Below the pieces are notes generated by a model. The model ran no database searches. It saw only the letters and a list, made by a program, of their open reading frames with translations, and was not told the DNA's origin. Shown piece by piece: positions 25,401-38,519 of a stretch of 64,000 nt of DNA; the first letter of the stretch is position 1; every line of letters begins with the position of its first letter. Where the stretch lies: contig NC_044584.1 of assembly GCF_901933205.1 (NCBI RefSeq), positions 9,465,001-9,529,000 of the forward strand. Reading direction: 5' to 3'. The translations under genes were made by a program, and so were the position numbers. Source of the DNA: Camarhynchus parvulus (lineage: Eukaryota; Chordata; Aves; Passeriformes; Thraupidae).

Positions 25401-25908
25401 ACACCTGTTAACCTGGCATGCTGAGCCTCTAAATAACGCACACACAGCAGTTCCTTCTGCACCTCCCTGGTTCATATCCTTCCTTCCCTAGCTGGCAAAA
25501 CCCTCTGATAGAGACAGTGTTTTGCAGCTGGAAAATAGGTCACCTTCAAAGTTATGTATTTATGCACACATATGTGTGTGGATATGCCCTGAAGTTGAAC
25601 AAAGGAGTGGAATAGTTACATTCAAGGGAGAACTCCAGTTTTGCCCTTTATGAAAAGCCCTGAAGGGATTGAGTGGAACATGCAGGGTTGTAAATATGGC
25701 AGGAGGCTGAGCCCAGAGGAAGGGAGGGACCCCAGAAGGGCTTTCCTGGACTAGAGCCACTCAAGAAAGAGGAGTCCATCAGTAGATTAAGGTCTGGTTT
25801 CAGTTTGGTTGAGGTTTGGGAGTTTCACCAAGTGTGCTCATTGTCACACGCCTGCCTAAATGCACTCAAACAGAAAATATGTCCTTGACACAAACTGCAA
25901 GAATTCTG
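22494..25908. other. Unique non-coding sequence
   Basis: No gene was recognised. A pyrimidine-rich, repeat-like patch at 23500-23760 was examined, but I could not assign it to a family. AT-rich sequence at 23800-24450 includes homeodomain-like TAAT sites only at chance-like frequency. Confidence 0.45.
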
Positions 25909-25939
25909 CCTCTGAATAATCGATTATTTTATTCAGAGG
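25909..25939. repeat. Perfect 11-bp stem inverted repeat
   Basis: CCTCTGAATAA at 25909-25919 is matched by its reverse complement at 25929-25939 around a 9-nt loop. An inner AATAATCGATTATT palindrome overlaps the stem and loop, so two alternative folds exist. No flanking transposon was seen. It could be a small structured element or chance. Confidence 0.9.
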
Positions 25940-27356
25940 TTTCTGTGTACAGTGGCGAACCAGCAAGTTTATTTATACTGAGGAAGTTTCCCATCCATAA
26001 TTGATGGCTAAATCAGCTCTGGTCTTCCCAAGGTCTGCAGCTCCTCTGATGTGGTCGTGTGTGAGAAGCAGCTTTGAGTTTGGCATGGATGGTTTGCTTA
26101 CAATCAATTATGCATGTGCGAGGCACAAAAGGATTGTTTAGGGCACAGGGCAAGATTCTCCTTCCATTTCTAAGTTTTCAGAGGCAAACACATTGTATCA
26201 GAGGACTCAGAACTCCCATCTCCTCTCTTGCAGTGCTTCATTCTCTGCTACTCATGACCTGCTGCTCATTCAGTGGCTTTCCCTCATAAAAGAGTAGTTT
26301 AGTCTTATTTTCTCTGTTCAGTGCACCACTGCCATTTCAAAAGGAACATCATCAACCAAATCCACTCCCAAAGCTATCTAAAGTTATTTAAAACCTCAGC
26401 TTTTCTTTTGGACCATATATGAGCCTAGAAAAATATGGTGCATCTATGTATAAAGAGTGTAATAAACTATATTTTTACCTGGAAGTCAACGTGAGTTTTA
26501 CATTTGGCACCAAAATAGCAAGAGGACTTTATCTCCACAACAAGCACTTGTTCAGATGGGCATTTTGGCATGACTGCTAAAACAACTCACATTTAGTTAT
26601 GGGAGTAGTAACCCAAGTGATGGGACCTCCTGCTTCAGCAAATCCATCCACAGCTGTGCTGCCCAGCTCCTGGGACCTGTGCTTACACCTCTGAGCCCCT
26701 AGTCAGAGATCCTGGTCAAAATCCTTCCTCTGAATAATTGATGAACATATGAAAAACCTGCTACATTTGGCTATATTTTCAACCCAAATCTATTTTCTTT
26801 GTTTGTACATCCATCCCTCCTTTTACCTCTACAGGGAATTGCAAGGGAAAAAGGCTCCAACCAGACACAAGGCATTCCCAGTTTTCTAAATCCCAGGGTG
26901 GTTTTCTAAGCTCCTTTCCTGCTCTCTCTTGGAAGGGAGCTCTTACCGTGCATCTCAGCCCTTGTGGACCAGGAGGTTGAGCAGCATGCTGAGCTCCATG
27001 AGACCACTGGCACCAAGCTGCCTTTGGCCACTTTCTTTTCCTGCTCTCAGAAAGGACTGAGCTTCCACATGGCAATAAAAACTTAACGACCCCAGCCACC
27101 AAATCAAGGGGTATCAGCTCCTTTGATGGAAATATGAGTGTGTCTAAACTGGCGGCAATCAAGGACTGAATTTGACACACATAGTGCTGACGACTTGTAA
27201 AATGTCATGAACGCTTGACCTGGCATTGCTGGGACACAGCTGGCTCTGCAGGGTGGGATTTATGTGGTGGTGGGAGGTGGGCAGGTGATGGTTAATGTAT
27301 CTCAAGAACCTGGTGAACCATTTGGAATGTTCAGGGGGAAAAAAATAAAATAAGCA
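25940..27356. other. Unique non-coding sequence
   Basis: No gene was recognised; the minus-strand open frame at 26779-27180 has no recognisable domain and unremarkable composition. Confidence 0.45.
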
Positions 27357-27380
27357 GTTAAAATAAAATAAAATAAAATT
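27357..27380. repeat. (AAAAT)n microsatellite
   Basis: About four units of AAAAT after an earlier imperfect AAAAATAAAATAA patch at 27339-27352. Confidence 0.9.
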
Positions 27381-28774
27381 TCTCAGTTAGATGAGTTGGA
27401 GTGGCAGGTTACAGTGTTTTGTGCTGTCTGAGCCATGTCATGTGAAATCCACCTTGAGGCTTCATGGGGCAGTCAGTTGGTGCAAATACCCATTTAAAAC
27501 AAATGTGGAATTTTGTTTTTTATCTGGAATAATCCATTACCATTTAGCAGATCTTGGAATGCTGCAGATTTCAAATGGCATATAGTCCTCAACGCTGAGA
27601 TTTTTTTTCCCCTTTTAACAGATATAGATGCCAAGTTCCATTTACAGTTATTGGTAACATTTTATATAAATTGCTTTAACAGTTTTGGCTATCTCAAAGG
27701 CAGATTAATATGACCATGATTTAGCTGTGAGGATAAGTAGGGCACAGCAAACAAAATTGACCTGTCTTTATAGGATTGTCACCCCAGTGGGTCACCCAAA
27801 AAGACAGGGCTTAGCTGGGGATGTGACTTTCTAAATCAATGTGAGATTTGATTGCTCTTGAAACCCTCTCTGGATGCCTTTCTCCCCACTATGACCTGTG
27901 GTGGTGGACACTGAGGGACTCTGTAGGGGAAAAATAGGGATTTTTAAATTTTTTTCCAGCAGAACTGGAAGGAATCCACCTTTCCACGGTGCTTGGAGAA
28001 AGGGCCAAGGTAGGTTCCACCAACAGGAGAATTAGACAGGCTCAGTGGCAACATGGGAGGATTTAGCTTCATCCATCCCATTGCACCTCCTGGCTTTGAA
28101 GCGCTGGATGTGTTCATGCTTCACAAGACCAAAAGTCTCATTTTTTCCCTGGAAAAGTGTGTGTATTTCAGCATGGTATCATTCAATTTTCAGGCCATCC
28201 AGGCTTACTCTATAATTCTTCATGCTTCACAAGCAGCAGCTCATGGAACTATAAATGTGACGTTTCTCAGCTAGATGGCTGATATCTAATATTTCCATTC
28301 AGAGCACCTCTGTCTTGCAAAAATCAGGCTATACATGACCCTTTCTGCACACTTCTATTTTTAACACGTTAAAAAAAGCCATCTCTTCTATTTTTAGGTA
28401 CAGCTCAGTTCTCTAGACTGGCTGGTTGTAATAAAAAATTCCTCACCCTCTAAAGAAAACTCTGCATTGAAATCACAAATCCAGGGGAATGTCCTGTACT
28501 ATTAGCAAACCTACTAAGATGAAAACCTGAGCTGCTTAGCAAGGCCTCCAAACAAAAACATTAATCCAGGCTTGAGAGGAAAAACAGGCAAGGAAGAAGC
28601 ATTAACCCCAGGAAGTTTTCTACCATGCTCCCACCCTGCCATGATAAATACATAGGAAACATCTTCATCAACTTAGAAAGGAGATTGGGACCTTGGACCT
28701 CTTTCAGGTCTCATTTTGTCTGGTCCACTTGGTTTGATTGCTCTCTGTGTTTCTGATAGCTGTTTGTCTTCTGG
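27381..28774. other. Unique non-coding sequence
   Basis: No gene or repeat family was recognised. Confidence 0.45.
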
Positions 28775-28840
28775 AGATCATAGAATTCTCAAGGTTGGAA
28801 AAAACCTCTAAAGTCTTCCAAAACCATTGGAAAAGCCAGA
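28775..28840 (-). mobile_element. CR1 LINE fragment, extreme 3' tail
   Basis: ATCATAGAATTCTCAAGGTT is followed by GGAAAAAACCTCTAAAGTCT and CCAAAACCATTGG. This is the antisense of the CR1 3' terminus, including one reversed octamer, so the element lies on the minus strand. Only about 65 bp remains recognisable. Very short CR1 tails are common because reverse transcription starts at this end. Confidence 0.6.
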
Positions 28841-29250
28841 CATTATTTAGGGAACATTCTGTGGAAGATCAAACATACAGCACATGTGGGTTAATCATTG
28901 TAGGGGCTCTCTGAAGCCACTTTGGGAAGGGTTTACCTGGCCCTTGGTGCTCTGTTTTCTGCAGTCTGGAGAGTTGGGTGTTCCTCAGCCTATTTGGTTG
29001 GACATCTCATGTACATTTTATGGAAGGATTGACTGTCCTCTCCTCCAAATTTTTCAGAATTTGCTATTCAGGCCTCAGCTCTACCTCTCATTCATAATGT
29101 GACCTCACGCAGGTCATTGAGACCTGGACCTGCAGTGTTTTCAAAAGTAAACCAGAAAATGCAGCGTAGAAATCTGGAGACTCTTGGAACTCCATTCATT
29201 TTTTGAGCCTTAGTTGCAAATCTGTAAATCTAAGATGCTGTTGATAACTA
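28841..29250. other. Unique non-coding sequence
   Basis: No gene or repeat was recognised. Confidence 0.45.
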
Positions 29251-29322
29251 TTAATAACTGCAATAATGTACTGCAGGGAGAAGCTGTTAATAACTGGTAA
29301 TAATGTTCTGCAGGGAGAAGCA
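29251..29322. repeat. 36-bp tandem duplication, two diverged units
   Basis: TTAATAACTG starts at 29251 and 29287. Both units continue with AATAATGT, one variable base, then CTGCAGGGAGAAGC. Internal differences include GCAATAATGTA against GGTAATAATGTT. The divergence indicates an older duplication than those at 7724 or 22426. Confidence 0.85.
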
Positions 29323-32300
29323 TCTTCAAGAATTTGTGAACAACTCTGAGACTGTAAGAGGAGGCACTGTGAGTGCAGAGATGGAGAGATAGCTGATGCA
29401 CAAGCTGTTCCCCAGGGTGTGGAGCAAAGTACATTGTGTTTCCCTTTATCAAAACTGCACCTCAGGGATGTGAACAAGAATGGAGTGTGATTGACAAGAG
29501 ATTCCCTGCAAAAAGAAAAGGCAAAAGATCTGCTCTTCTTTTTGGTGAACGTGGCCATATATATTCATTGTTCAGCTGTAAATCAAGTGCCAAGGAAGTG
29601 CACCAGGAACTGTCAGAGGGAGAGCAGCTTTAGCAGCCCTGCACACCTGGTCGTGCAGGGTGAGAGGGAGGGAAGGAGAAAAAGAGGATAAAGATGAATT
29701 AAAGGAAGTTATGGTGTCTGCATGCCATGGTGATTGACAATACAGGAACACCTGAGAGAGACCAGACCTGTCAGGGTACCACCTGGATGAACTCAAGTCA
29801 TTTTCAGACAAAATTTTCGGAAGATGAGAATCCCTGTGAGTAGCACCTTACAATGAACACAAAGTGTCTGCCATAATTACACCCAGTTCCTCACTCTCAT
29901 CCTAATCAGTGCCTCACTCCTGCTGCCCACTGGTTTCTTCCCCTACAAGGATCACCAATTAGAATAATTTGATTCCTTTTTCAAAGGAAAGAAACCAGTG
30001 ATTCTTTTTTTTTTTTTTTTTTTTAATTTCCTTTTTAGCCCTCACAGCATGAAGCGTTGTAGCAAGGAGCAGGAAAAATGTTCTTTTTCATTTTGTGTGT
30101 GTGAGAATCAAGGGCAGGTATCAGAACATCTCCCCTGTTTGGGTGGCACTCTGCCTGCTCCTGCTGACACGTGTGGACGGTGATTCAGTGGAGCTCTTTG
30201 CTCCCCAAACACACAGATTATTCCAATTGTGTGTGAGGCTTGGATTTGTGTGTGGCAGAGAAAACACCAAAGGCATTATCCCATACCAGAACTAACAGAA
30301 TGAAGAAGAATGCTAAACCTCTGAGCACAAGTGGCTTTTTTCACTCTGACTCTTGGACTGCGCAGGTTTTTATTTCAAATATCTACTTTTTTATCGAAAG
30401 AAAGAGACTGCATCTGTTACCTACCAACTTGCTAATTTTCAAGGTGTTACACACAAGGTTCACAAGCACTTGATTACAGGGTACTCTATACTGTAATTTA
30501 TAACTTTAATAAATCAGAGCCAAGTAGTACAAAACACTCTTTCTAATAGTTGCTTCATCAAGGATCTGAAATGTGAAAAATTGTGCTGATATGAAGCTCT
30601 CCACCACTGCAACCTTTAATTTCACTTTGAAGTGGTCAGGATGTGTCCTGAAACTGGTGGGTTTGTTTATTTATCCTCTGGAATGAAACATATAATTTCG
30701 TATTCTTGCTCTGTCCACAACTCAGACTCACCTCTGTGGCCTTTGAGGGGCATCATGAGAGCAAAAGCACTTGTGGGAAGGGAGCTGCTCCAGGCATTAA
30801 CCTGTTAACTTCCCCCAGGGCTGCAGGGTGATGCTGAAAATGTGCCTGAGGACTTGGCTGGAACTTGAGGACTGGTTGAGGTCCACCCCTCAGCTTCCTT
30901 AGCCAGAAACAGAATCAGTGGCCAAGGCTAGTTTGATGATAATTTCTGCTGAAAACAAACAAGGGTAGAAGAAAGCACTAAGAGCTATAATGACTGATTT
31001 GTGTGCTGGAAGAACTGTTAAGAAAAAAATAATCATTCCCTCTATGTGCCTCCATCTGTCATCCACACAGATGCCCTCCACAGGGGAACAGCACCCCAAA
31101 ATTTTAGTCAGAGCTCCATCGGGCAGTGTGTTGGGTTGGAGTTCTCTTTATGGGCTCTGTTTCCAACTTTCCCTGCCCTGGCTGTCTCCAGCAAGGCTCC
31201 TGGACCTGCTGCTCCACAGGTGCGAGTCCTGTATGGCTGTCAGCACCATTTGACGCTGTGGCAACAACAGGCACGGGGCCAAATTTTGGCCATATAACCC
31301 TGGGAGCAGTGAGGCTGTGTGTGCTGGAATATTTGGTCTCTGGAAGGAGGCACGTGCTGCCTCTGCCCTCCCAACTCCCCACCAAACAACACTGCATGGC
31401 TGGGATCTGCTCTGGCTCACTGCCAGGGCTCTGACAGGCTGCAGTGAGAGAGGATGCTTGATAAGCCTTTGGAAATGAGTCTACCTGAAGGTGAGGGTTA
31501 GTGGAGGTGTGAACACCGATGCCATATCTGACATCTGCAGCACACAGAGTCCCAGCTCTTGGCACCTGTGTTTTCCCATCAAGTAACACTCATTTGTTAT
31601 CATATACACACACCACAGATTTACATAGCTTGTAGGGGTGAATCATGCATAATTGTGGCTTCTTACATGACAGTTCATATATTAACAAGTAACTTATTTG
31701 TGCTCCGTGGTGAAGAAATAGAGCAGGAGCATGTGGATCTCCGGTGTCAGAACCACATTCATCATTATCTGGAGATAAAACAGGAGTTCAGTGGTTTAAA
31801 ATGAAATGGGAAAATAATTGCTGGTTTGATTTGCCTCTACCATGGGAAACATTGCTTTGATTTATGTGTTTATCTCTAGGTACCTAATGAAAACATGATA
31901 GCAACCAGGAATCCACCACTCTCATACAGAGCATAATGAAAACATCAAGAGCCAGGCTCACAACCATTTCCCTGTGTCCTGTAGTGTGTATCTGGGTGAG
32001 CACAGGGGTTTTTGTGCACAAAGAGAAGGTGTTCTCCAGGAACTGGAGACCTCTGCATGGCACAGGCTTGAGGAATCCAGCTGGCAGTGGTGTCACCTCG
32101 GGCTGGAGCTGTCACCCTGTCCTTGAATAGTGAAGGATGCCTGGGTGCAGGGGTGTCTGGCACCTCCTGTGTCAGCATCAGCTCATTAAAGGTTATCCCA
32201 CCCCAAAATATCCCAGAACTGTGGAAAATTACTTCCACAGCAAGTCCTACACCCATCCCACTCATGGGTCTCATTTCCCAGGTACTTGTAAGGCTGCTGT

Positions 32301-34149
32301 CCCTGGGGGGCTGCAGCCTGTAGGATTCCTGTAAAAGGGCTCCAAACCCACGGAGCTTTTCTCTCCTGTGAGCCAAGCAGAGCAGAGCAGGCTGCCAGCC
32401 CCGCTCCCCGCCAGGTCTGACACCTCCAGCTCCAGCTCCAGCTCTGGATGTGAGCGCAGAGGGAGGGGTGGCACAGCCACGGCCACCTCCCCTCTGATGA
32501 AGTGTGCGGAGGAGATGCAGCCTGCAGGACGTTTGGCCAGAGTACAGGGAGGGGAAAGAGAGAAATTCATGGTGAAGAAGGTCAGTTCCCACAGAGGGAG
32601 GAAGAGGAGACACCTCTGCATATTCTCTGGGTAGGGCAGCTCTGGCCACAGTGCATAGCATCCTGGGGAGTGGGACCCTTGGGGTGTTGAGTGTAGGTTT
32701 CTTAATGGGTCTCCCAGGGGTTGATGGATTTAATGGGTGAAGTAAGCCTGCTTTTATTTATTTTATTTTTTTGGCAGCTGCTACAAGTGGAATTTTATGC
32801 ATTTTTCTGGCTGTTACTGCTTGTCTGGGCTATTTAGATGTTGAGCTACACTTGTTTCTCTCATGGTGGACATTTTTTCAGAGCGACTGAGACACCTGCA
32901 ATGGCATGTTGTGGTACACTTCCATTTATAAAATGATCTGGTCTAGAAATGAGCTCTGAGATGGTGGTTAAGAGCTGTGTGAGCAGTGGGTTACAGAGAT
33001 CAGCTATTGTTATACTCAGTCCAGTGACCTGTTAGCCCCACAACACCTTGTCTGCTCAAGATTGGAGGAAATATCTGTACCTGTGAGTGCTTCAGATCCC
33101 ATTTTTCCTCTCTCTTTGTTATTCTTTTCTATTCTGTTGTGGTTTTTCTTGCTTTTATCATTATCAAGGTGTTTAGCTGTGTTTCTGCTGCAGGGTTGAC
33201 ACTTATATTACACAAATTAAGTATAACTGGGATACATTGCTCAGTCTACAGCATGACCAGATCTCCTTCAGGCCAGTGAACCTTTTGGTAGATAAACAAC
33301 ATTCCTTGATTATAGGCCTTAATTAAATCCTAGTGTTTGAGACCTTAACTGACACTTAACATGATTTTTTTTTCTCTTAGTTTCTCTGAAATCTCTGCTG
33401 CTGGATATAGCTTTCTGTACTATGAGAAACAAACTCACTTCCTCCTGCTGATAATCCATGAAGAACCTGTTCTGATAAGACGCAAAACCTTCTCTTTTAT
33501 TTCCTTATAATCATCCTAGGATGAAAATGTTCTGTGCAAAGTGAATGAGGACATGAGAAGTTAAACATTTGCTAGTATAAATCAATTCAGCTCTGTGTGT
33601 GTAAAGCTTTGCTCTAGGCACAGACCTGGTCTGGAGCAATATTTCATTTTTGTTATAATCTCCCCCTATAATTCAGTTCCTCTCACCTTGCAATACTTTT
33701 GCTGCTCTCTGCTGAGCCCCTTCCAGCTTGTCACTGATTTCTCACCATTTGTCATCACCCAGAGCACAGGCTGGGCTGGACACAGGGTCTGCCAGCCTCT
33801 CCCAGCTGTGGCTTGGCCTCTTGGCCAGCTGAGGCCAGATCACACAACCAGCCTGGCTTTTCTCTGCTGTGTGCCTGCAAGGTCTCTCTGAAGGAAATCA
33901 GCCCTCAACAGAATCACCTTTTCTGCTACCTCATCATCTTCCACATTCTTAACATCCATAAATCTCTTCCTCCTATCAAGATTTCTCCCTGGCTCCCTTT
34001 CTAAGATTGTGAGATGCATTTATAAATACATGAATCCCTGGATAATTTTTCCACTCCTCTTGGTAAATATCAGAATAGAGTGCATATTTGCCTCCAGACT
34101 AGGCAGTAATGTTAGCTGGCAGTTGTGGTCTATATCTGCAGCCTGAATA
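29323..34149. other. Unique non-coding sequence with a T20 run
   Basis: A run of 20 T lies at 30005-30024. The 32340-32640 patch is GC-richer with (CTCCAG) repeated three times near 32424-32442 and a few CpGs, but it does not reach the density of a CpG island. Overlapping open frames there (238 codons minus, 88 plus) have no recognisable domain. A 33640-33900 block has weak CR1-like wording and is listed as rejected. Confidence 0.45.
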
Positions 34150-34600
34150 AAGGCTGAGAAAGCAGAGTCACAGCTACAGAGTGATATGAAAAGTTAATTG
34201 CCTTTTCTGACATTATGAGTGCAGTAACACCCAAAATAAAAGCTCTACCGAAAATTTATATTTTCTCAGTCAGAACGCTTAAGAAATTGCTGTGACATTG
34301 TGACCTTGTAGTGGAATAATGGTCTGGAAGACTGTCTTCCCTCTGCTGTTATGCACCACTGAATGCTACTGATTTTCATAGTTAATCATAAATGCTTGCC
34401 CTAAGTTAATTGATGTCCTCATTATGTCATACTTAACTGCAGCTTAGGAGAGTTTTTTGCCATTAACTTCTGCACCAGTCAGCCTTACAGCACCAAGAAG
34501 CAGTAAAAATGAAGAAAGGATCCCCGAAACAAATTGACCATCGCCGTGACCACCACATCACCATTTCAATTTGTAAAGGTCACAGGAAAATGTTCCCTTC
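34150..34600. promoter_or_regulatory. Candidate conserved enhancer
   Basis: This repeat-free block has no useful open frame. It contains TTAATTG near 34193, a TGACCTTG nuclear-receptor-type half-site at 34301-34308, TTAATTGAT near 34407, and an oppositely oriented AAGGTCA at 34576-34582. The mix of homeodomain-like and nuclear-receptor-like sites is typical of deeply conserved non-coding elements. This is inference from composition; no alignment was possible. Confidence 0.25.
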
Positions 34601-37600
34601 AGCCTGCATATTTCTCACTCTGCACATTTCGTGAATGCCACAAGCTGGAGTGATCTTCACAGACACCTCAGGGCTGTAATTAGCAGTGACTGCCTACCAG
34701 TGCCAGTCCCAACTCCATGCTTTGGGGCTGAGTGTCTGCAAATGCCAAAGAGTTGAGGTTTCCAAACTCTGTCTGACAGACATTGATGCTCTTGTGATAA
34801 AGCTTCAGCTCCTCACTCTACAGCTCATTTGCAGAGCTCTGTGTGTTGGAATTCAAGGGTGAGAACAAAATTCACAGCTTGGGCTGTGAGGATTAAGGGA
34901 CCGGTGGCATTTCTCTACCTGGAATGACAGATTTTGGGGTGGAAGGTGGAAGAAGTGAAGTGGTAGAATGGGGTCATGGCTATGGCAGAAAATTACCAGG
35001 CATCTGATTCTAGTTTTTAACCCGCCCTACTTCTTCCAACACCCTTTTTATGGCAGTAATTGAACTATTGCTGTAGATTTCAGCCAGGTGCACTCATTTC
35101 TCATGATGTGAGAGGAGGACCCTCTGTTCCCAGTGCTCACTGGCCTGCCTGGCTGGGACAGCCACCAAGGAACTTCCTGCTCCAGAGCCACGCTGGCTGA
35201 CCCTCTTACTCACTGCTTACTTTTCTCTTTCCTGTTTTATTCACCTCCTAATCCTAGTTAAAAGCTATTCAAAGGTTTGATCTTTGCAAGCATTCCACCT
35301 GAGGCATGATTCCATCTCAAACCTTAATCCCAATAATCTTAGAAACCAACCTGCCTGGCTGACCTTCTGAAAACATCCCCTGATGACACGGACACTGCAG
35401 ATCAACATCCTTCTGAACACCCTGTGCTCACACAGGGGGCTCAGCAGAGATCCTGGCCCAAGGCTTCCCAGCAGAAAGCCCACGTGGTTACCCTGGAGAT
35501 AGTCAAAATTGCATTTTGAGCTGTTGCATCAGGGTGCCGTCTATCACCAACGTTATCTTTCAAAATTCCCAGCCTTACACATCATGGTGTGTCACGTCTG
35601 GTGAAAAGCAATACTTGGTTTGACTGATGTGCTGTAACTGGGGTGAACTTATTACTCATGTTGAGCCTATTAGTCATGTCGCATCTGCCTCAGTGTGGGG
35701 AGGTTCCTGTGTGAGCACAAGCTGCAACTCCTGTGTGCAAAGTGCAGCTGAGATAACCCTGCCTTTGCAACAGGCATCTTCAGATTTGAGCTGCCTGGTG
35801 GCTGACACAGAACGTTTCAATGAATGCCCTATTTGTTAAGGCATCCCAAATAAGCTCACCAGAACAGAAACCACAAATCCAAATTACAAATCTTCCATCA
35901 GAGTCTGTTAGGAAATGTGTATGAATCTGGTGACACTGGCCTTGTCATCCTTGTGGTTTAAAAGGCCTCTCTGCAATATGAAATGTCAGCCACAAGGGTA
36001 TGGCTTGTGATTGCAGGGTGTTTTTGTCCAAAAGAAAATTAAGTTTGGTTTATTGGATTAAGAATTTTGCCACAAGGACTGCAGGAAACAGCTGAAGGAA
36101 AAATCTATGCCTGTCTGGAGGACTAGTTTAATTTCTGAAAAGACATTTTAGTGAATCTGGGGCTACCATCAGTGATTTTTTTTTTTGTTTTTTTAACTTC
36201 ATCCTAGACCCTTCCCAACTTGGTTATTAGCAGGTTGTCAGAGGAATATGTGTAACAATTCCACAGATATATGCTGAGCCCAAACTAAGATATTGTAATG
36301 GTTAACCAGCATTGGTTAAAAGAAGATTCTTATTTTTCCATTGTCTGGATTTGTCTGGATTTGATATCCAACTTGTAATTTTTGACTGTGTGGAAGCCGA
36401 ACCCTTACCACACACCAGTGGATCACACTTTTCAGTAGGGAAGGGAAGCAAGGAAATGCTGTCTGTATGTTTGGTTTTTATTTTATTTTATTTTGGTAAA
36501 AACTCCTACAGTTTGTCTCTAAACAGCACAGATTTATATAACTGTGTAGCACAAAGAGCTGTTCAGCATTGGCCTCTCACAGGAGGTACCTGGTTTGACT
36601 AAATGGCATCTGCTTGGAAAGCAGCACTCACATTGTGCATTGCCCATCCTTTTCAGCTGCCCCGAAGAGGATATGTGCCATTTTCCTGTGCCCAGAACTC
36701 TGACAGGAGCTCAGCTCTGTCTCTAACATTACCACTTGTCCTACCAGGAAACTTGTGTGGTTCAGTTCTGCTGCTGTCAGTTTTGAGCTGGCTTTGTCAT
36801 CTATACACCTTTGAAAAGAGGCATCTGTGCATGACAGAATTTCACCCTAGTGTTGATTGTTTTCAGAATTTTTGTAGGAGACATCACTACTTGCACACCT
36901 CAGAAATAATAAAACTAAACTGATGTCAGATCTTCTACCAGCACCTCTGTGCTCTCATCCCTTTTATGATTTATTCTCTCCAGTCATATATCCATGTCTT
37001 AGTCATCCAGGGACTGATGTAAAGCCCATCCCAGTGATTAGAAAGTTTCCTATTATCTCACCTGGCTTTAGATGATGCTGTCAAATTTTGATCTTGCTGC
37101 TGCTCAGGCTGCTGGAAAAACCCTTGTTGATTTGAGGGAGGCAGGATTAAGGCTGTCTATTGTGCTGGGGAGGGCAGCACTCCTGTGATGCAACGTGACC
37201 TTTTCTTTTTAGAGCTTGATCTTTAGCTCTGCCTTCTTGGCAGCTCCTAGTCAGTGAGACAAGTTCATCCTCTCCCTGTTTTATGAGGCCATCTGGGAGG
37301 ATGTTGCTCTCATAAGCACTACCCCTGTAACAGCTCCATCATTTTGAGCTGAAAATCCTCGTGCCAGATATAAATGTGGGGAAACTTTCCCCTGCAGCTT
37401 GTGATGAGTGGTTGAACCTGGCACAGCTGATGGGAGGGAGAATCTGCCAGAAAAGCTTTAGAGTGCCTGAAGAGGAGAGAACTTGGATCCTTCTGCTCTT
37501 GGAACCTAGGGAGATGGAGTGGTTTTTCTCCACAAATGGCTTGCTTATCTATCCTGATCAGTGCCTGGAGGCAGCTACTCCTCCTGCTCAGGATGGTCTT

Positions 37601-38190
37601 CATTCCCTGCACCCAGGACTTCTCCTTAACCCTACATCCAAGGACCCACTCTACTCCCTTGCTTTATTTAATGAAGAAACATCATTCCACCTCTCGATCT
37701 AGCTCTAATTAGGACAGGTGATGGATGCCCTTTTTCCCTAAACCTGTCCTTACAGATTTTCCCAGCTGCCAAAGCAGTTCCACTGGTGGAGATTGGTGCA
37801 GTTTAACAGCTTTATTTGAGGGGTGTTGATGACGCACTTGGTGAACTATTAACAGGTATTTTTGCATTTTGTTTTGATTCTCATAGTAAAGTTTCCCACC
37901 TGGACTCCTGAGGCAGGATGTGTTAAGTCTGGCAGGTTATTCAGACACTGTGCAGAATTTCAGATAACAGCTCTTCCGTCTGACATTGCAAAGCAGAAAA
38001 TATGTGCTTGCCTGTGTCAGTTTAAAATCTGAAAACTTGGGCTCATTTCTGAGCCCTGCCAGTGACATCACTAACCCTCAGACAAAGATGTTTTTTGGGT
38101 GACAGTCGCAGTGCCATTTCTTATACTCTGTACAGCTCCAGTTCTTGGTTTGGGTCCCCATTCTGTCACTATAATTGCAATAACTTATGC
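34601..38190. other. Unique non-coding sequence
   Basis: No gene was recognised. Minor items are a TTGTCTGGAT 11-bp tandem near 36341-36361, a (TTTTA)n patch near 36478-36495, and a T-rich run near 36176-36194. Confidence 0.45.
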
Positions 38191-38196
38191 TCTTAA

Positions 38197-38388
38197 CTAT
38201 TTACATTTTGCCTGTAGGGCTATGAGATGACTGGCACCTAGACCAATCTGGTGCATGTTTTTCAGTGTTTCTTGTAGTAACTCATGAAATTGAGGTGAAT
38301 TTAGTTTTCCCTGAATCAGAAAATGGACAAGCCTTTTTAGAGCATATCGGTAATTTGAGAAGTTCTTTATCTTTACATAACACTCCAT
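38197..38388 (-). other. Small ATG-started open frame, unproven
   Basis: A 63-codon minus-strand frame starts at an ATG at 38388 and stops at 38197. Residues from about 20 on read LVHFLIQGKLNSPQFHELLQ and then ETLKN, a clear amphipathic helix pattern. The spacing of hydrophobic residues is loosely like TAFH/NHR1-type helices, but I cannot claim homology. The frame just upstream contains a stop, and no strong splice acceptor sits at its start. It may be a decayed exon, a pseudogene fragment, or chance. Confidence 0.12.
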
Positions 38389-38519
38389 CACGAGTCTCTA
38401 ATGGACTTTTTGGAATGAAGTTTTTTTGTACAAGACCCAGGACTAGAGTAGGTTGGAGATTGATGGTAAAAAATGCAGATTGTTTCATAAAAGATAGGAT
38501 TATTATTTGATTTGTATTC

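Noticed and set aside
31945..32661. 238-codon minus-strand open frame, the longest in the window
   Set aside because: Composition reflects a locally GC-richer patch; overlapping frames are open on the other strand, and no domain is recognisable.
33640..33900. Possible CR1-like wording (CTCTGCTGAGCCCCTTCCAG, CTTGTCACTGATTTCT)
   Set aside because: Similarity covers too little sequence and the expected neighbouring CR1 blocks are missing; a profile search would decide.
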